DNA of 64,000 bases from Streptomyces sp. NBC_01471 (GCF_041438865.1 NZ_CP109450.1:5582501-5646500), one strand, 5' to 3'. Counted from the first letter of the stretch, positions 40,734 through 50,132 are shown. The notes: generated from the letters alone by a model not told the origin. Numbers and translations: made by a program.

Positions 40734-41073
40734 TGACACTTCCGTCGGGTGCCTGAACAAAGAAGCGTCGGATTCCCCATGGTTCCGTGGTCAAGGGATA
40801 GACCACCTGGTACCCCTGGCGCTCGGCTGCGGCGTACGCGGCGTCAACGTCCTCGACTTCGACCGCCAGTGTCGAATGGGCGGTATGTGGGTCCCATGAG
40901 TCTGCGGCAGGGGAGACCAGGGTCATCTGTGCCGTCGGGTTACCGGGCGAGGCCAACATCAAGAAGCCGGGCTCGTCCATGCGCACGTCCATGCCCAGGA
41001 AATCGCTGTAGAAGCTTCGGCTCTCTTCGATGTCCTGGGTGATGACGTTGGGCATGATGCGACGGATCGTCAT
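40711..41073 (-). CDS. VOC/glyoxalase-fold protein, 120 aa
   Basis: ATG 41073 (MTIRRIMPNVITQDIEESRS). Single VOC module pattern: ESRSFYSDFLGMDVRMDEPGFLML, AQMTLVSP, LAVEVEDVDAAYAAAERQGYQVVYPLTTEPWGIRRFFVQAPDGSVINVHSHV. The closing FFVQAPDGSVINVHSH is typical of bleomycin-resistance/dioxygenase family proteins. Its stop lies inside the degenerate IS copy. Substrate unknown. Confidence 0.85.
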   Translation of the reverse strand: MTIRRIMPNVITQDIEESRSFYSDFLGMDVRMDEPGFLMLASPGNPTAQMTLVSPAADSWDPHTAHSTLAVEVEDVDAAYAAAERQGYQVVYPLTTEPWGIRRFFVQAPDGSVINVHSHV

Positions 41074-41207
41074 CCCCGCACTGTAGCGGAGGACCGCTGC
41101 AACAGCTTGATCCAAACGAGAGGCCCTAGATGCAGCTGACAGCGGATTCGTCCACGCGGCTGGCCGTCGTCGCCCAAGAATCAAGGAAGGTTTCCCGCTG
41201 CTGATCG

Positions 41208-41642
41208 CTAAAGCGCAGGACCTTCAAAGGGCTCTGTGGAGAAGGGTTCCTCTGACGTGATGACGTCACCATATGTCGCGCGGGGTTGGATCGGCGTTGC
41301 GTGATCGCCGTCGTGGCCCTCGCCCTTCGTTCGCACAGGTACGGGCCCTGTCAGCAATTTCGTAAGGACCTGCTCAGCACATCCCAGATCCAGACGCATC
41401 GCACCGTACGGCCCAGCCGCGTATCCGGTGCGATGCCCATGCATGTGCAGCCTCTCCACCGCTTGAACACCCGCTTCGATCTCCGGCACGTCGTCCCGCG
41501 GGACGAGAGCATGCAGTTCCTCCGCCCACTCCCAGCCGAGGCCGCGGAGCACGGTTCGAGCCTCCGCCTGATCCCAACTGCTTCGCGCCACAAGTCTGTG
41601 ACGAGGGCCCGTCGAGAAGACCACGTCGGGGTTCGTCATCAT
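41208..41642 (-). CDS. Hypothetical protein at end of T4SS operon
   Basis: About 144 aa; ATG 41642 overlaps the upstream stop (TGATG). Features: FSTGPRHRLVARSSWDQAEA, VLRGLGWEWAEELHALVPRDD, GPYGAMRLDLGCAEQVLTKLL. No known motif. Its position after the coupling-protein genes suggests a plasmid accessory protein. Confidence 0.55.
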   Translation of the reverse strand: MMTNPDVVFSTGPRHRLVARSSWDQAEARTVLRGLGWEWAEELHALVPRDDVPEIEAGVQAVERLHMHGHRTGYAAGPYGAMRLDLGCAEQVLTKLLTGPVPVRTKGEGHDGDHATPIQPRATYGDVITSEEPFSTEPFEGPAL

Positions 41643-42148
41643 CACGTCATCGCTCCGCTGCGCTCAGAGAGCTGGGGCTCCGCGGCACCATCAACTCCCC
41701 TTGGGGGCCAGGCTGCGAGCTGGAAGCGCGCTGGCCTGCCTTCGTGCCGTCCGACTCTGCATTCGTCGCCGGCCTTGCCGAGGGCCTTGTTCATCCGGGT
41801 GAGAAAGCGGTCGTACTGCTCATGCCAGACCACGGTCGAGCCCGCGGCCGCGTACGCGTCGGTTCTGGCGAAGGCCAGCGCTGCAATCTCGTACCCAAGG
41901 CCCTCGTGCTTCGTCCAGCAAGGGGGGATGACGTGCTGGGGCTGCCATGCGTACCGCCCGTTCAGCCAGCGACACACGGAGTCGAGCCAGGCGGGCATCT
42001 GATCAAGCAACTCTTTTGGCAGGGCTCCGATGTCCCATGGAGCGGGGCCGCCGACCACGGAGTCCTCTGCGCTCCGTTTCGCGATGTAGTCCAAGATCAG
42101 CGCAGGGGGTTCAGGGAAGGACTCGAAGTGCATAAGAGGATTCGTCAT
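41642..42148 (-). CDS. Hypothetical protein in T4SS operon, 168 aa
   Basis: ATG 42148 overlaps the coupling ATPase stop (ATGA). Segments: PALILDYIAKRSAEDS, LLDQMPAWLDSVCRWLNGRYAWQPQ, YEIAALAFARTDAYAAAGSTVVWHEQYDRFLTRMN. It resembles short accessory proteins found after TraG-like genes in actinobacterial elements, but I do not recognise a domain. Confidence 0.6.
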   Translation of the reverse strand: MTNPLMHFESFPEPPALILDYIAKRSAEDSVVGGPAPWDIGALPKELLDQMPAWLDSVCRWLNGRYAWQPQHVIPPCWTKHEGLGYEIAALAFARTDAYAAAGSTVVWHEQYDRFLTRMNKALGKAGDECRVGRHEGRPARFQLAAWPPRGVDGAAEPQLSERSGAMT

Positions 42149-43593
42149 GCTGCGGCTGCCTCTTCGCGCCTATCCCATGCTGCGGCGTGAGCTTTCGCCC
42201 GGTTCGCCTTCGCGGTTTCCTGCCGTGAGCGCTCCGCCTCGTTGGCCGCTCGCAAGTCGCGGACTCGATCTTGGATCTCAGCCCAGGACTCCCAGGTCCA
42301 CATGCCGGCGAGCCGGGTCACGATGGGCGGGAGATTGTCCGCGAGCACGAGGGCGTGGCCCTCGGGCAGAGCTCTGATCTCGTCGCTGCGCAGGACTGGT
42401 TCCAGCGCCATGTGAGTGGCGGTTGAGTGGCCGCCGCGGTCTCCTCCAGTTGTGGTTTTCGTGGTGCGTTCCCGCTCGACCTGACCGCACAGGTCAGACA
42501 TGTCTTTCAGGAAGGCCGGGTCCTTTGCTCCGCCGAAGACGATGACGTTGTTGGTGAAAGCCGCCAGCTCGTTCGCGGTGTCTTCCCCGAAGCGGGCTCG
42601 GGCGGAGGCCCATCCTTGGAGGCCGTAGATGACCGTGATGCCCCGGCCTCGGCCGTCGGCGACCCGCTGGCGGAGGCTGGGGATGGGCGCGATGTTCGGA
42701 GCCTCGTCCAGCGCGGCCAGGAGGGGCGGATCAAGGCGCCCCGCCGGAGACGCGATGGCGTGCGCCTCGGCGAGGTCCAACAGGTCTTCGGCTATCGCTG
42801 TTGTCAGCGGGGATACGGAGGTCACTTCCGAGTCTTTGCCGAGCAGGTAGACAGTGCCTTCGGCGGCAAGGAACTTGTTGAATTCCGTAGGGCCCTCTCC
42901 GTCTGCTTGTAGAGCTTGGATCACCGATTGGTGCATGAGGGGTTCAAGGGCCGCGTCGAGGGTCGAAGCCGTGTTGCCGACGGTACGGCTGTCGCCGGAG
43001 GTGGCGGTCCTGAGCATGTCAGCCCACCCGGGGCCGGCACCGGGGTGGGCATTGAGGATCCCCAGGGGTGCAGGGTCGGTCAGTTTGCGGGCCCACCTGA
43101 GTACCCAGTCCAGGTTGGCACCGTCGAGAGCGGCGGCATGGAAGAAGGCGGCAAGGATCTTGGTCGCCTGTCCTTTGTAGAAGGTGCTTCCCTCGCTGGA
43201 CTGCGCTGCGGATCCGGACGTTCGAGACCCGGCGATGAACGCTTTGGCCCTCATCATCGCGATTTCGGTTTCGTGCGCGCCTGCGATCGGCGTCCAGCGG
43301 AACCTGGGGAGAGAGGGAGCGATGTTCTGCGGGTCGAAGACCATGACTGGTCGTCCATTACGACTTCGTGCATCGAGAGTCAGTTCCACCAGGTCCGGTT
43401 TGGTCGAGGTGGCGAGGACCGGACCGGCCCAGTTACGGATGGTGGGCGCGAAGAATCGCATGGTCTTTCCGCTGCCCATGGGGCCGATGACCCGGGCTGC
43501 TTTGTCGGCGCGAGACCACAGTTCGACGCCCTTGGGGCGTTGGGAGGTCCCCAGCGAGTATCCGAAGTCGTGAGGATCGAGGCTTTGGCGCAT
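42145..43593 (-). CDS. Type IV coupling protein ATPase (TraG/VirD4-like)
   Basis: A 482-aa protein from ATG 43593 with GGAG 6 nt upstream. Walker A GPMGSGKT at residues 37-44; STKPDLVEL and DPQNIAP follow; Walker B-like PPLLAALDEAPNIAP; later TVIYGLQGWASARARFG and NNVIVFGGAKDP. This is the hexameric ATPase that brings relaxase-bound DNA to the secretion channel. The usual N-terminal transmembrane part is not in this ORF but in the separate gene just upstream. Confidence 0.88.
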   Translation of the reverse strand: MRQSLDPHDFGYSLGTSQRPKGVELWSRADKAARVIGPMGSGKTMRFFAPTIRNWAGPVLATSTKPDLVELTLDARSRNGRPVMVFDPQNIAPSLPRFRWTPIAGAHETEIAMMRAKAFIAGSRTSGSAAQSSEGSTFYKGQATKILAAFFHAAALDGANLDWVLRWARKLTDPAPLGILNAHPGAGPGWADMLRTATSGDSRTVGNTASTLDAALEPLMHQSVIQALQADGEGPTEFNKFLAAEGTVYLLGKDSEVTSVSPLTTAIAEDLLDLAEAHAIASPAGRLDPPLLAALDEAPNIAPIPSLRQRVADGRGRGITVIYGLQGWASARARFGEDTANELAAFTNNVIVFGGAKDPAFLKDMSDLCGQVERERTTKTTTGGDRGGHSTATHMALEPVLRSDEIRALPEGHALVLADNLPPIVTRLAGMWTWESWAEIQDRVRDLRAANEAERSRQETAKANRAKAHAAAWDRREEAAAA

Positions 43594-43630
43594 GACGTGC
43601 TCCGGAACGAGGCGTGGTGGAGGGGGCGAG

Positions 43631-43894
43631 TCAGAAACCGGCCGATGGGTCCTTGGCGAGGCTGGCCGTTGATGTCGGGGCGGGGCTGCCTTCACCGTGT
43701 GTGAGGGAGGGGCGGACTTCCGTGGCTTTCAGGACTGCCTTGGCCGACATCTGGCGTTTGAGCTGGCCCTTGTCCGCGAACCCGGCGTTGCGTCGTCCCC
43801 GGCTCGTCAGGATCCAGAGCATGGCCAGAGCCACCGCGCATACGGCGGTCAGGGCGTAGAGGGCCAGGGAAACCTCGTTCGGTATGAAGCTCAC
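43631..43894 (-). CDS. Membrane-anchor half of a split coupling protein, 87 aa
   Basis: GTG 43894 overlaps the upstream stop by one base. One transmembrane helix is present (LALYALTAVCAVALAMLWIL), followed by RGRRNAGFADKGQLKRQMSA, then KAVLKATEVRPSL. In unsplit actinobacterial TraG-like proteins this 'hydrophobic helix, AGFA..., SAKAVLK...EVRPSL' stretch precedes the ATP-binding domain directly. Here a stop codon and a different frame separate it from the ATPase gene 35 bp downstream. It is probably an anchor subunit working with that ATPase. Confidence 0.72.
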   Translation of the reverse strand: MSFIPNEVSLALYALTAVCAVALAMLWILTSRGRRNAGFADKGQLKRQMSAKAVLKATEVRPSLTHGEGSPAPTSTASLAKDPSAGF

Positions 43895-44271
43895 TACTCG
43901 ACCTTCCGAGCGACCCGGGCCGCAAGGTAGCGCATGCGCCGGCCGCAGAGCCGGGACAAGGAGGCGTCGGGCCCGGCACAGCGCGGCGGAGCTGTGTGAA
44001 AGGCGCTGTGGAGGTCTTCCGTCGCTCGCCAGATGTGGGTGACGGCTGCACGGACGCGGCCACCCGCGGCGGAGTAGTCGCCGTGGTCGAGCGCGCTGGC
44101 CAGCGCCTTCGTACGGCAGGCGAGTTCGATCGCATCGGCGTGTAGCTGGTCGATGTCCTGTCGTACTGCGTGATCGGCGGCCGGGAGCATGGTCTTGCTG
44201 GTGGTCATGTAGGAGGTGCGCTCCGAATCTGCGTGAGAGGGGGCGGCGGCGAGGTGGCGGTACCTAGTCAT
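43894..44271 (-). CDS. Hypothetical T4SS operon protein, 125 aa
   Basis: ATG 44271 overlaps the VirB4-like stop by 4 bp. Helical: ADHAVRQDIDQLHADAIELA, KALASALDHGDYSAAGGRVRAAVTHI, LSRLCGRRMRYLAARVARKV. No recognised domain; sits between the VirB4-like ATPase and coupling-protein genes. Confidence 0.55.
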   Translation of the reverse strand: MTRYRHLAAAPSHADSERTSYMTTSKTMLPAADHAVRQDIDQLHADAIELACRTKALASALDHGDYSAAGGRVRAAVTHIWRATEDLHSAFHTAPPRCAGPDASLSRLCGRRMRYLAARVARKVE

Positions 44272-45704
44272 TCGGCGTCCGGGGAGGTGCTGGTGAGGTC
44301 GGTCATCGAGCCGGATGAGAAACAGAGATGCTGCTCAGCTTCGACCAAGAGGTGTTGGACGCCGGGGTAGATGACCTCTCCGACCTTCCACAGCGCGATA
44401 CCGCGGCGCAGGCGCATGATGTGCTCCGCCGTCCAGAACGGCAGGCCCAGCCGGGACACCGTCGCCTCGGCCTCGGATTTCTTCTGCGAGTAGATGACGA
44501 CGGTGTCCGCCATTTTCAGAGCGGCTTGGGTCTCCGGGCTGTCGTCAATGTCAGAGAGGTGGTGGACGATGAAGATGCAGGAAAGTCCGTAGCCCCTCGC
44601 GAATTTGAGGAACTTCTCCAAGAGCGAGGCCAGTTGAGGCGTCCCGAGAATGTGCCACGCTTCTTCGCAGACAAGGATGCGCTTGCGCTGGGTGTAGCGG
44701 CGGCAGCCTGATTCCGCGTTCGACCCGAGTTCCCAGGCACCCGAGTTAGCGTCGACCACGACGCGCTCGTGCTGACTCGGCTCTGTTCCGCACTCGCACC
44801 GCGGACGCAGCCAGACCTCTTCGAGGAAGACCGAGATCACGGCGACGAGGATCGTCATGGCGACGCCGCCGCTGGGTACCTTCGTCAGGTCGAAGACGAT
44901 CATGTCGGCGTCGAGGTCCACGCCGAGGCTGGTCGGGCCGTCGAGCATGCCGGTGAGGTCGCCGGTCGCGTCCTGTTCGCTCCCGCAGAGCCGGTCCAGT
45001 ACATAGGACGCTTCCAGGCCGTCACCCAGGAGTTGGTCCCAGCTCCGTTGCTTGGCTGCGGCGTCGGCCTCTTCCGGGGACCGGAGCGCGGCAGCGACGT
45101 CCGTCAGGACCGGCGTGCGGCCGAGGCTGCCTGCCCGATGGTGGGCCCGGCGGATCGCGATACGCAGTGCGGAGCCGGCGAACTCGTCCAAGGCCTTCCC
45201 GAGGCCGAGTTCGACTATCGTCCGGACCAGCTCGATCTGCCGTTTGCCCGCGATGGCGGGGTCCATCGGGTTGATGCAGGAGGCGCCGGAGCCGCCGCCC
45301 GGAGCGAACTTCACCGGTGCCTTGCCGGTCAGCGAGCGGCCGAGCGCCGCCCACTCGCCTTCCTCACGCTCCTTCTGTTCCTTGGTGTCGAGCACGACCA
45401 CCTGGCGGCCGAGGCGAATCTGCCGGGCGGTGTAGGTCTTGGTGAGCGCCGATTTCCCCCGGCCGGTGTCGCCCATCACGATCATGTTCCCGCCGGGCAG
45501 GCCGTCACCGTACGCCGAGAAGGGGCAGTAGATGAATGCCTTGCCCGAGTACAGCTCCCGGCCGATGATCGCTCCCGAGGTCCCGAGGGTCGGCGGGGTG
45601 ATCGGAAGGTACAGGGCTTGGCTGGTGGTCGTCTCCGTGTAGAGCGGACGGCGCACCGTCTCGTGCATCGGGGACAGCGGGGCGAGGTCGAGGAGGTCAG
45701 TCAC
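44268..45704 (-). CDS. VirB4-like conjugation ATPase
   Basis: A 478-aa ATPase whose GTG 45704 overlaps the upstream stop (GTGA). A longer in-frame reading further upstream lies inside the neighbouring gene and is low-complexity. Walker A GDTGRGKS at residues 78-85, LGRQVVVLDTKEQKERE next, Walker B-like RKRILVCEEAWHILG, and the late motif LSCIFIVHHLSDIDDS. It energises assembly and transport of the secretion channel. Confidence 0.9.
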   Translation of the reverse strand: MTDLLDLAPLSPMHETVRRPLYTETTTSQALYLPITPPTLGTSGAIIGRELYSGKAFIYCPFSAYGDGLPGGNMIVMGDTGRGKSALTKTYTARQIRLGRQVVVLDTKEQKEREEGEWAALGRSLTGKAPVKFAPGGGSGASCINPMDPAIAGKRQIELVRTIVELGLGKALDEFAGSALRIAIRRAHHRAGSLGRTPVLTDVAAALRSPEEADAAAKQRSWDQLLGDGLEASYVLDRLCGSEQDATGDLTGMLDGPTSLGVDLDADMIVFDLTKVPSGGVAMTILVAVISVFLEEVWLRPRCECGTEPSQHERVVVDANSGAWELGSNAESGCRRYTQRKRILVCEEAWHILGTPQLASLLEKFLKFARGYGLSCIFIVHHLSDIDDSPETQAALKMADTVVIYSQKKSEAEATVSRLGLPFWTAEHIMRLRRGIALWKVGEVIYPGVQHLLVEAEQHLCFSSGSMTDLTSTSPDAE

Positions 45705-47227
45705 TTGATGCCTCCCGCGAGTGGGAGAGTGGTCGCGAAGGCGCGAGCGTGTTCGAGGTCGAGCCATTCGATCCGCAGGTGGGCGTTGCGGGCACGGGAG
45801 CGAGTCGTACGCTTCGTGCGCTCCAGCTCTTCGGCGCTGCGCGCGGAGATGGTGATGTACCCGACGGTGGCGGACCCGGCTGCGCCCGACGAGGCCAGGG
45901 ACATGCCCCGCGAACCTGTGGCGTCTGCTGCGATCTGGTCGCGGGGGTCGATGTTCTTGCCGCGCTGGCGGTCGCGGTGTATCTCGGCCTGGTTGTTCGT
46001 GTCTTCCGCGAGCATGCGTTCCACGGCCTTGTCGTTCGGCTCCAGCTGCTGAGTGATCGAGATGGTGCGGATCACGTCGGGCATCCCAATCAGCAGGGGC
46101 GACAGGAAGTCCGGGCCGACTGGGGTAGTGGGCCATCCGACGACAGCCGCTGTGGCGTGGACCCAGGTGTCGGTGGACCCTGCGGCGCGCGTGGCGACGT
46201 GCGCGCCGTTACGGACATCGACGTTGCAGGGGAAGGCGTGTGCCTGCGGGAGGTCCGTGTCCCAGATGGCGTGGTCCGGGTCGTAGGAATTGCGGATGAA
46301 TGCGGTCATCCGGCCTTCGTCCAGAGGCGCGATCACCGAGAGGTCGGCGTCCTCCGCGCGAGACCACAGTTCTTCCAAGTACGCGGCCAGCGCTCCAGCT
46401 ACTCCTTCGTCACCGGATCCGCGGGCGGCTCCTTCGGCTGCCAGATCGCGGGTGAACCTCGCGTGGATGGTGATGTAGTACCGGTGCTCCTCCGCCGAGG
46501 TGGACACGGCATTGGCCAGCACGTTGTACGAGTCCTTCAGCCACTGCGGAGCGTCGGCCGTCGCCGCCGACTCGTCGCGCTGTGCGATGAACCGCTGGTG
46601 GGCGTACGGGTCCGACTTCATCTGCCGGGCGAGGACCTGAATCCTCTTGACCGGGTGCTCCTCCACGTTGCCGAAGGCGTCGAGGAGTTCACCCCAGCGC
46701 TCCAAGGCGACGACCTGTTCCGCGACCTCCTTGCCACCCAGGCCAGGGGAGGCAACCTCCAGCGTGGCCGTCACGCAGCCGGCCTCCGGTTGGAGAACAA
46801 CGACTGCCTTCTGGCCGCGGACCGTGACCGGAACCCACGTCATGCCCGCAATGCCCTCCGGCTCGGCCAGAGCGGCATCCGGCGGAGTGCCGTCGCGGCC
46901 CACACCGGCCTCGAAGGCCGGCGACGTCCACACACCGCCTGTTCGGCGGATCGCCTTGCGGTGATAGCGGTTGATCCTCCACCAGCGGTAGAGCGTGCGC
47001 CGCTGAGAGGTGCCCTTCGGGCGGTACGGAGCGTAAACGATGACCAGTGCAATCAGGATGGGCAGCACCAGGCCGATCGCGGCAACCGCCGTAACGCCGC
47101 TGAAGAGGTAGCCGAGCAGGATGCCGGCGGCCGCACCGCCGCCCAGTACCACCTGCTCGCCGAGGTCGCGACGTCCCACCAGCCCCGTCGGGCGGTGCTT
47201 TCCGAACTGATACGTACGAGTCGACAT
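45701..47227 (-). CDS. SCO6880-like T4SS membrane protein, 508 aa
   Basis: ATG 47227 with AAGGA upstream. Two N-terminal transmembrane helices (LGGGAAAGILLGYLFSGVTAV and AAIGLVLPILIALVIVYA) precede a cytoplasmic body of about 420 residues (TWVPVTVRGQKAVVVLQPEAG, HRYYITIHARFTRDLAAEG, ELERTKRTTRSRARNAHL). This matches, from memory, the SCO6880 family, which plays the PrgI/VirB3 plus VirB4 N-terminal role in actinobacterial conjugation systems. Confidence 0.82.
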   Translation of the reverse strand: MSTRTYQFGKHRPTGLVGRRDLGEQVVLGGGAAAGILLGYLFSGVTAVAAIGLVLPILIALVIVYAPYRPKGTSQRRTLYRWWRINRYHRKAIRRTGGVWTSPAFEAGVGRDGTPPDAALAEPEGIAGMTWVPVTVRGQKAVVVLQPEAGCVTATLEVASPGLGGKEVAEQVVALERWGELLDAFGNVEEHPVKRIQVLARQMKSDPYAHQRFIAQRDESAATADAPQWLKDSYNVLANAVSTSAEEHRYYITIHARFTRDLAAEGAARGSGDEGVAGALAAYLEELWSRAEDADLSVIAPLDEGRMTAFIRNSYDPDHAIWDTDLPQAHAFPCNVDVRNGAHVATRAAGSTDTWVHATAAVVGWPTTPVGPDFLSPLLIGMPDVIRTISITQQLEPNDKAVERMLAEDTNNQAEIHRDRQRGKNIDPRDQIAADATGSRGMSLASSGAAGSATVGYITISARSAEELERTKRTTRSRARNAHLRIEWLDLEHARAFATTLPLAGGIK

Positions 47228-47230
47228 GCG

Positions 47231-48847
47231 TCACTGATCCTTGCTGGGGGTCTGCCTGCCGGGAGCCTGGCCGCCCGACGGCCGCGACGGCGGCGTGGGC
47301 GTGATCGAGGGCCCGGAGCCCGAGGTGGTTCCTGATGTGGAGGACGGAGGGGATTGCGCCGGTGCCGGAGACGGCGCCGCCGAGGTCGGAGCCTGCGGCG
47401 AGAGCGGTTGTGCCGTACTCGGTGTCCCGCTGGTGCCTGGGGAACGTCCGGAAGCCGCGTGGCTGCCCGCCGAGGACCAGTCCGGAGGTGAGCTGACGAC
47501 CGGGTCGGAGGTCGCCCCCTCTGGACGGGCAGCGGCCGGTGCACCGGAGGCCCCGGCATCGTCGCCGCCCTGCTGGTCCTGGCTCTGCCCGGAGCCGCCC
47601 TGGGCGGAGGGCGAGCCCTGCATGCCGGGGGAGTTCGTGGCCTTGCTCTTCGCCATGTCGATGCCGGCCTTCGTCACAGCCGCTGCCACACCGATCGGCC
47701 CGGCCGCGGCTGTGCCGCCGGCCATCTTCGACGCAGTCGTCTTCGAGGTGCCGCCGACCAACGAGTCCTGTACACGGGAGTTGATCGCCCGGTTCGCGTG
47801 CTGGCCGGGGCCGTCAATGACCGAGGCCGGGCCCGAGGACTGGGCGTTCTTTCGGTCGTGGTGGAGCTGCGCCATCTCGTCGCCGAAGGCGGGCACCCAC
47901 CGGTAGAGGGTGCCGGACGCGAACACCGCCAGGAGCAGGATCAGCGCGCCCACCAGCGTCTTGGAGACCGCGTCGCACATCCTCCCCGACGAGTCGCTGA
48001 GAACCGCCCCACCCAGGCCGAGCAGTGCGAAGAGCACTGGTTTACTCAAACCGATCGCGAAGATCGCCCCGGCCCACTTCTTGCTCTTGCCCCACAGGTC
48101 CTTGTCCACGAGGCCCCCGTTCACGAGGGGGCCGAGCGCAACGGCCACGTAGATCGCGGCACTGCGGATCAGAAGCTCGATCCACATCAGCAGAGCGCCG
48201 AACAGCATGATCAGGTTGACGACCAGCAACTGGCCCACGCCCTGCGTGGGGTCCCCCGCCATGATTCTGAGGAGGTTCTCCAGGAAGGGCTTGAAGTTCC
48301 GGATCGCATACGGTTCGAAAACGGCCGTGACTTCGTCAATCGCCTTCATGAGAAGAGCAATTGCACCGGGGGTCATGGCGTTGACCACGAACTGGAGGAC
48401 CAGGAACCCGACAGCCTCGGAGACGGCAGTCGTCAGCGCCACGCCGCGGACCGCGCGCTTAGCCACAGCGATGAGCCACAAGGCCACCGTGAGCAAGCTG
48501 GAGGCCGCGAAGATGATCGCGTACTGCTTGAGGAAGCCAGTGCTCGTTAGGTCGATCTTGCTCGTGTTCTGGATGAGGTCCAGCATCTTGCGGAGAAACC
48601 AGATGTTGGCCTCGGTGAGCTTCTGGAGCAGGAAGCCCAAGGGGTCGTTGACGAAGTCGATGGCCGCTTTCGCCTTGCAGACCATCGGGATGTAGCAGAA
48701 CGGATTGGCCACCGCGGACGGCACGAGCAGGAAGCCGATGACCAAATTGACCCACGCCACGGCCCGGATGCGCCGCCCCCAGCGGCCCGGCGTACCCCAC
48801 TCGATAGCCAGGAGCCCGGGGGCATCGTCACGCAAACGAAGGCGCAT
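47231..48847 (-). CDS. VirB6/TrbL-like channel protein, 538 aa
   Basis: ATG 48847 is preferred because GGAGG lies 8 nt upstream. Six to seven membrane spans are visible (AWVNLVIGFLLVPSAVA, AIIFAASSLLTVALWLIAV, LLVVNLIMLFGALLMWIELL, IFAIGLSKPVLFALLGLGGAV, VGALILLLAVFASGTLY). A long Ser/Pro/Gly-rich disordered tail of about 200 residues follows. The layout matches inner-membrane VirB6-like components of actinobacterial systems. Confidence 0.82.
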   Translation of the reverse strand: MRLRLRDDAPGLLAIEWGTPGRWGRRIRAVAWVNLVIGFLLVPSAVANPFCYIPMVCKAKAAIDFVNDPLGFLLQKLTEANIWFLRKMLDLIQNTSKIDLTSTGFLKQYAIIFAASSLLTVALWLIAVAKRAVRGVALTTAVSEAVGFLVLQFVVNAMTPGAIALLMKAIDEVTAVFEPYAIRNFKPFLENLLRIMAGDPTQGVGQLLVVNLIMLFGALLMWIELLIRSAAIYVAVALGPLVNGGLVDKDLWGKSKKWAGAIFAIGLSKPVLFALLGLGGAVLSDSSGRMCDAVSKTLVGALILLLAVFASGTLYRWVPAFGDEMAQLHHDRKNAQSSGPASVIDGPGQHANRAINSRVQDSLVGGTSKTTASKMAGGTAAAGPIGVAAAVTKAGIDMAKSKATNSPGMQGSPSAQGGSGQSQDQQGGDDAGASGAPAAARPEGATSDPVVSSPPDWSSAGSHAASGRSPGTSGTPSTAQPLSPQAPTSAAPSPAPAQSPPSSTSGTTSGSGPSITPTPPSRPSGGQAPGRQTPSKDQ

Positions 48848-50129
48848 TGCTGACACCTCCCACTTCCGCGAAGCTGTCAGCCGAGGCCGCCTCCTCCGCG
48901 GTCGGCGGCGAGGGCACGAGCGGTTCGGAAGGCGTTACTGCAGTGGTCTTCCAGGTGCCGTCGACCCAGGTGAGGTCGACAGTCATACGGAGGAAGGCGA
49001 TCTGTGGGCGCTGCGTCTCGTCCTTACCGGCGATCCCACCCACGGACGCGGTCCACAGCTCGACGCTGGCCGCTTGGTCCGAGTAGGACACAGACCGAAC
49101 CCCGAGTGCTGCCGTCCGCGTGATCAGCTCGCCGCCATCTGCCGTCATGCCATTGGCTCCGACCCCACGGTTCTCCGTGACCAGACGTGCCGTCGAATCC
49201 GCATCGGACGCGATCGTGTCCAGAACACCCGGGGCGGCGGTTGCCGCCAGCATCCGGTGGCGCCAGCTGCCATCCGTGAAGAACCGTGGGTCACCGAAAA
49301 GCATCGTGGCGCTGGTCGCGGCGGCGAAGGCGCCGCGCTCGCTCCGTGCGTAGTCGGCTGGGAACCCGTCCTTCCCTGCTGTGCCACTGAGGACCGGATC
49401 TGCGGCAGCCGCAGGTATGTAGTCGGAGAAGTCGCCGGTGACGTTGGAAGCCTGCCGCTCATCGATCGGCGCGACCAGTCCACTCGTGATCGAACTGTCC
49501 TTCAGTTTCCAGTCATCGGACTGCCAAGTAAGCGTGACTGTTACCGACTGGAAGGCGTCCTTCGGCGTCTCGTGCCCGGCCGCGCTGCCCCGGACTGTCG
49601 TCGTCCACAGCCGGACCATGGCGCCGTGCGCGTCGAAGTCCAGGACGTGGGCAGAGAGCACACCGGTACGCGCGATGGCCTCCTTCGGCTGGACTTTGGT
49701 GTTGTCGCCGCGCAGCGCGCCGGCTGCCTGGCCAGCAGCGTGGTCGGCCCTTTCGACGTTCGTGGACGTGGCGTCGTCGGCAGCCATTACCGACACGGCG
49801 CGGTGGCGCGCCCCCTTGTTCGTGAGGAACTTGGTACTGCCGCTGACGATGGTGTAGTTCGACGCTGCCGCCTTCGCGCCAGCCTGCGTGTGCGGGTAGC
49901 CCACTGGTACGCCGTGCAGGACGCGTACGCGCTGCTTGCTCGGGTTCGGTGCCGCGTGCGAGGGCGAAGCGACGGTGGGGGAGGGAACGGACGTACTACC
50001 GGTGGAGAGACTGACGATCACCCCGGCAGCGGTGACGACAGCCACCGCGCCGACCGCGACGCCCCAGAGCCTCGCCGACGCTCTGCTCGACCTGGCGTCC
50101 TTTGGAGAGGAACCTTTTCCAGTACGCAC
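48828..50129 (-). CDS. Conjugal transfer membrane-anchored protein, 433 aa
   Basis: GTG 50129. A single N-terminal transmembrane helix (LWGVAVGAVAVVTAAGVIVSL) follows a basic cytoplasmic start, then a large extracellular part with two related alpha/beta units (AHVLDFDAHGAMVRLWTTTVRG...VTVTLTWQSDDWKLKD, and VSYSDQAASVELWTASVGG...MTVDLTWVDGTWKTT). The repeat of 'hydrophobic x VELWTxxVxG ... TVxLTWxxxxWK' is clear. This resembles VirB8-like periplasmic modules (NTF2-like fold) of conjugation systems; two such units in one chain. Confidence 0.7.
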   Translation of the reverse strand: MRTGKGSSPKDARSSRASARLWGVAVGAVAVVTAAGVIVSLSTGSTSVPSPTVASPSHAAPNPSKQRVRVLHGVPVGYPHTQAGAKAAASNYTIVSGSTKFLTNKGARHRAVSVMAADDATSTNVERADHAAGQAAGALRGDNTKVQPKEAIARTGVLSAHVLDFDAHGAMVRLWTTTVRGSAAGHETPKDAFQSVTVTLTWQSDDWKLKDSSITSGLVAPIDERQASNVTGDFSDYIPAAAADPVLSGTAGKDGFPADYARSERGAFAAATSATMLFGDPRFFTDGSWRHRMLAATAAPGVLDTIASDADSTARLVTENRGVGANGMTADGGELITRTAALGVRSVSYSDQAASVELWTASVGGIAGKDETQRPQIAFLRMTVDLTWVDGTWKTTAVTPSEPLVPSPPTAEEAASADSFAEVGGVSNAPSFA

Positions 50130-50132
50130 AGG

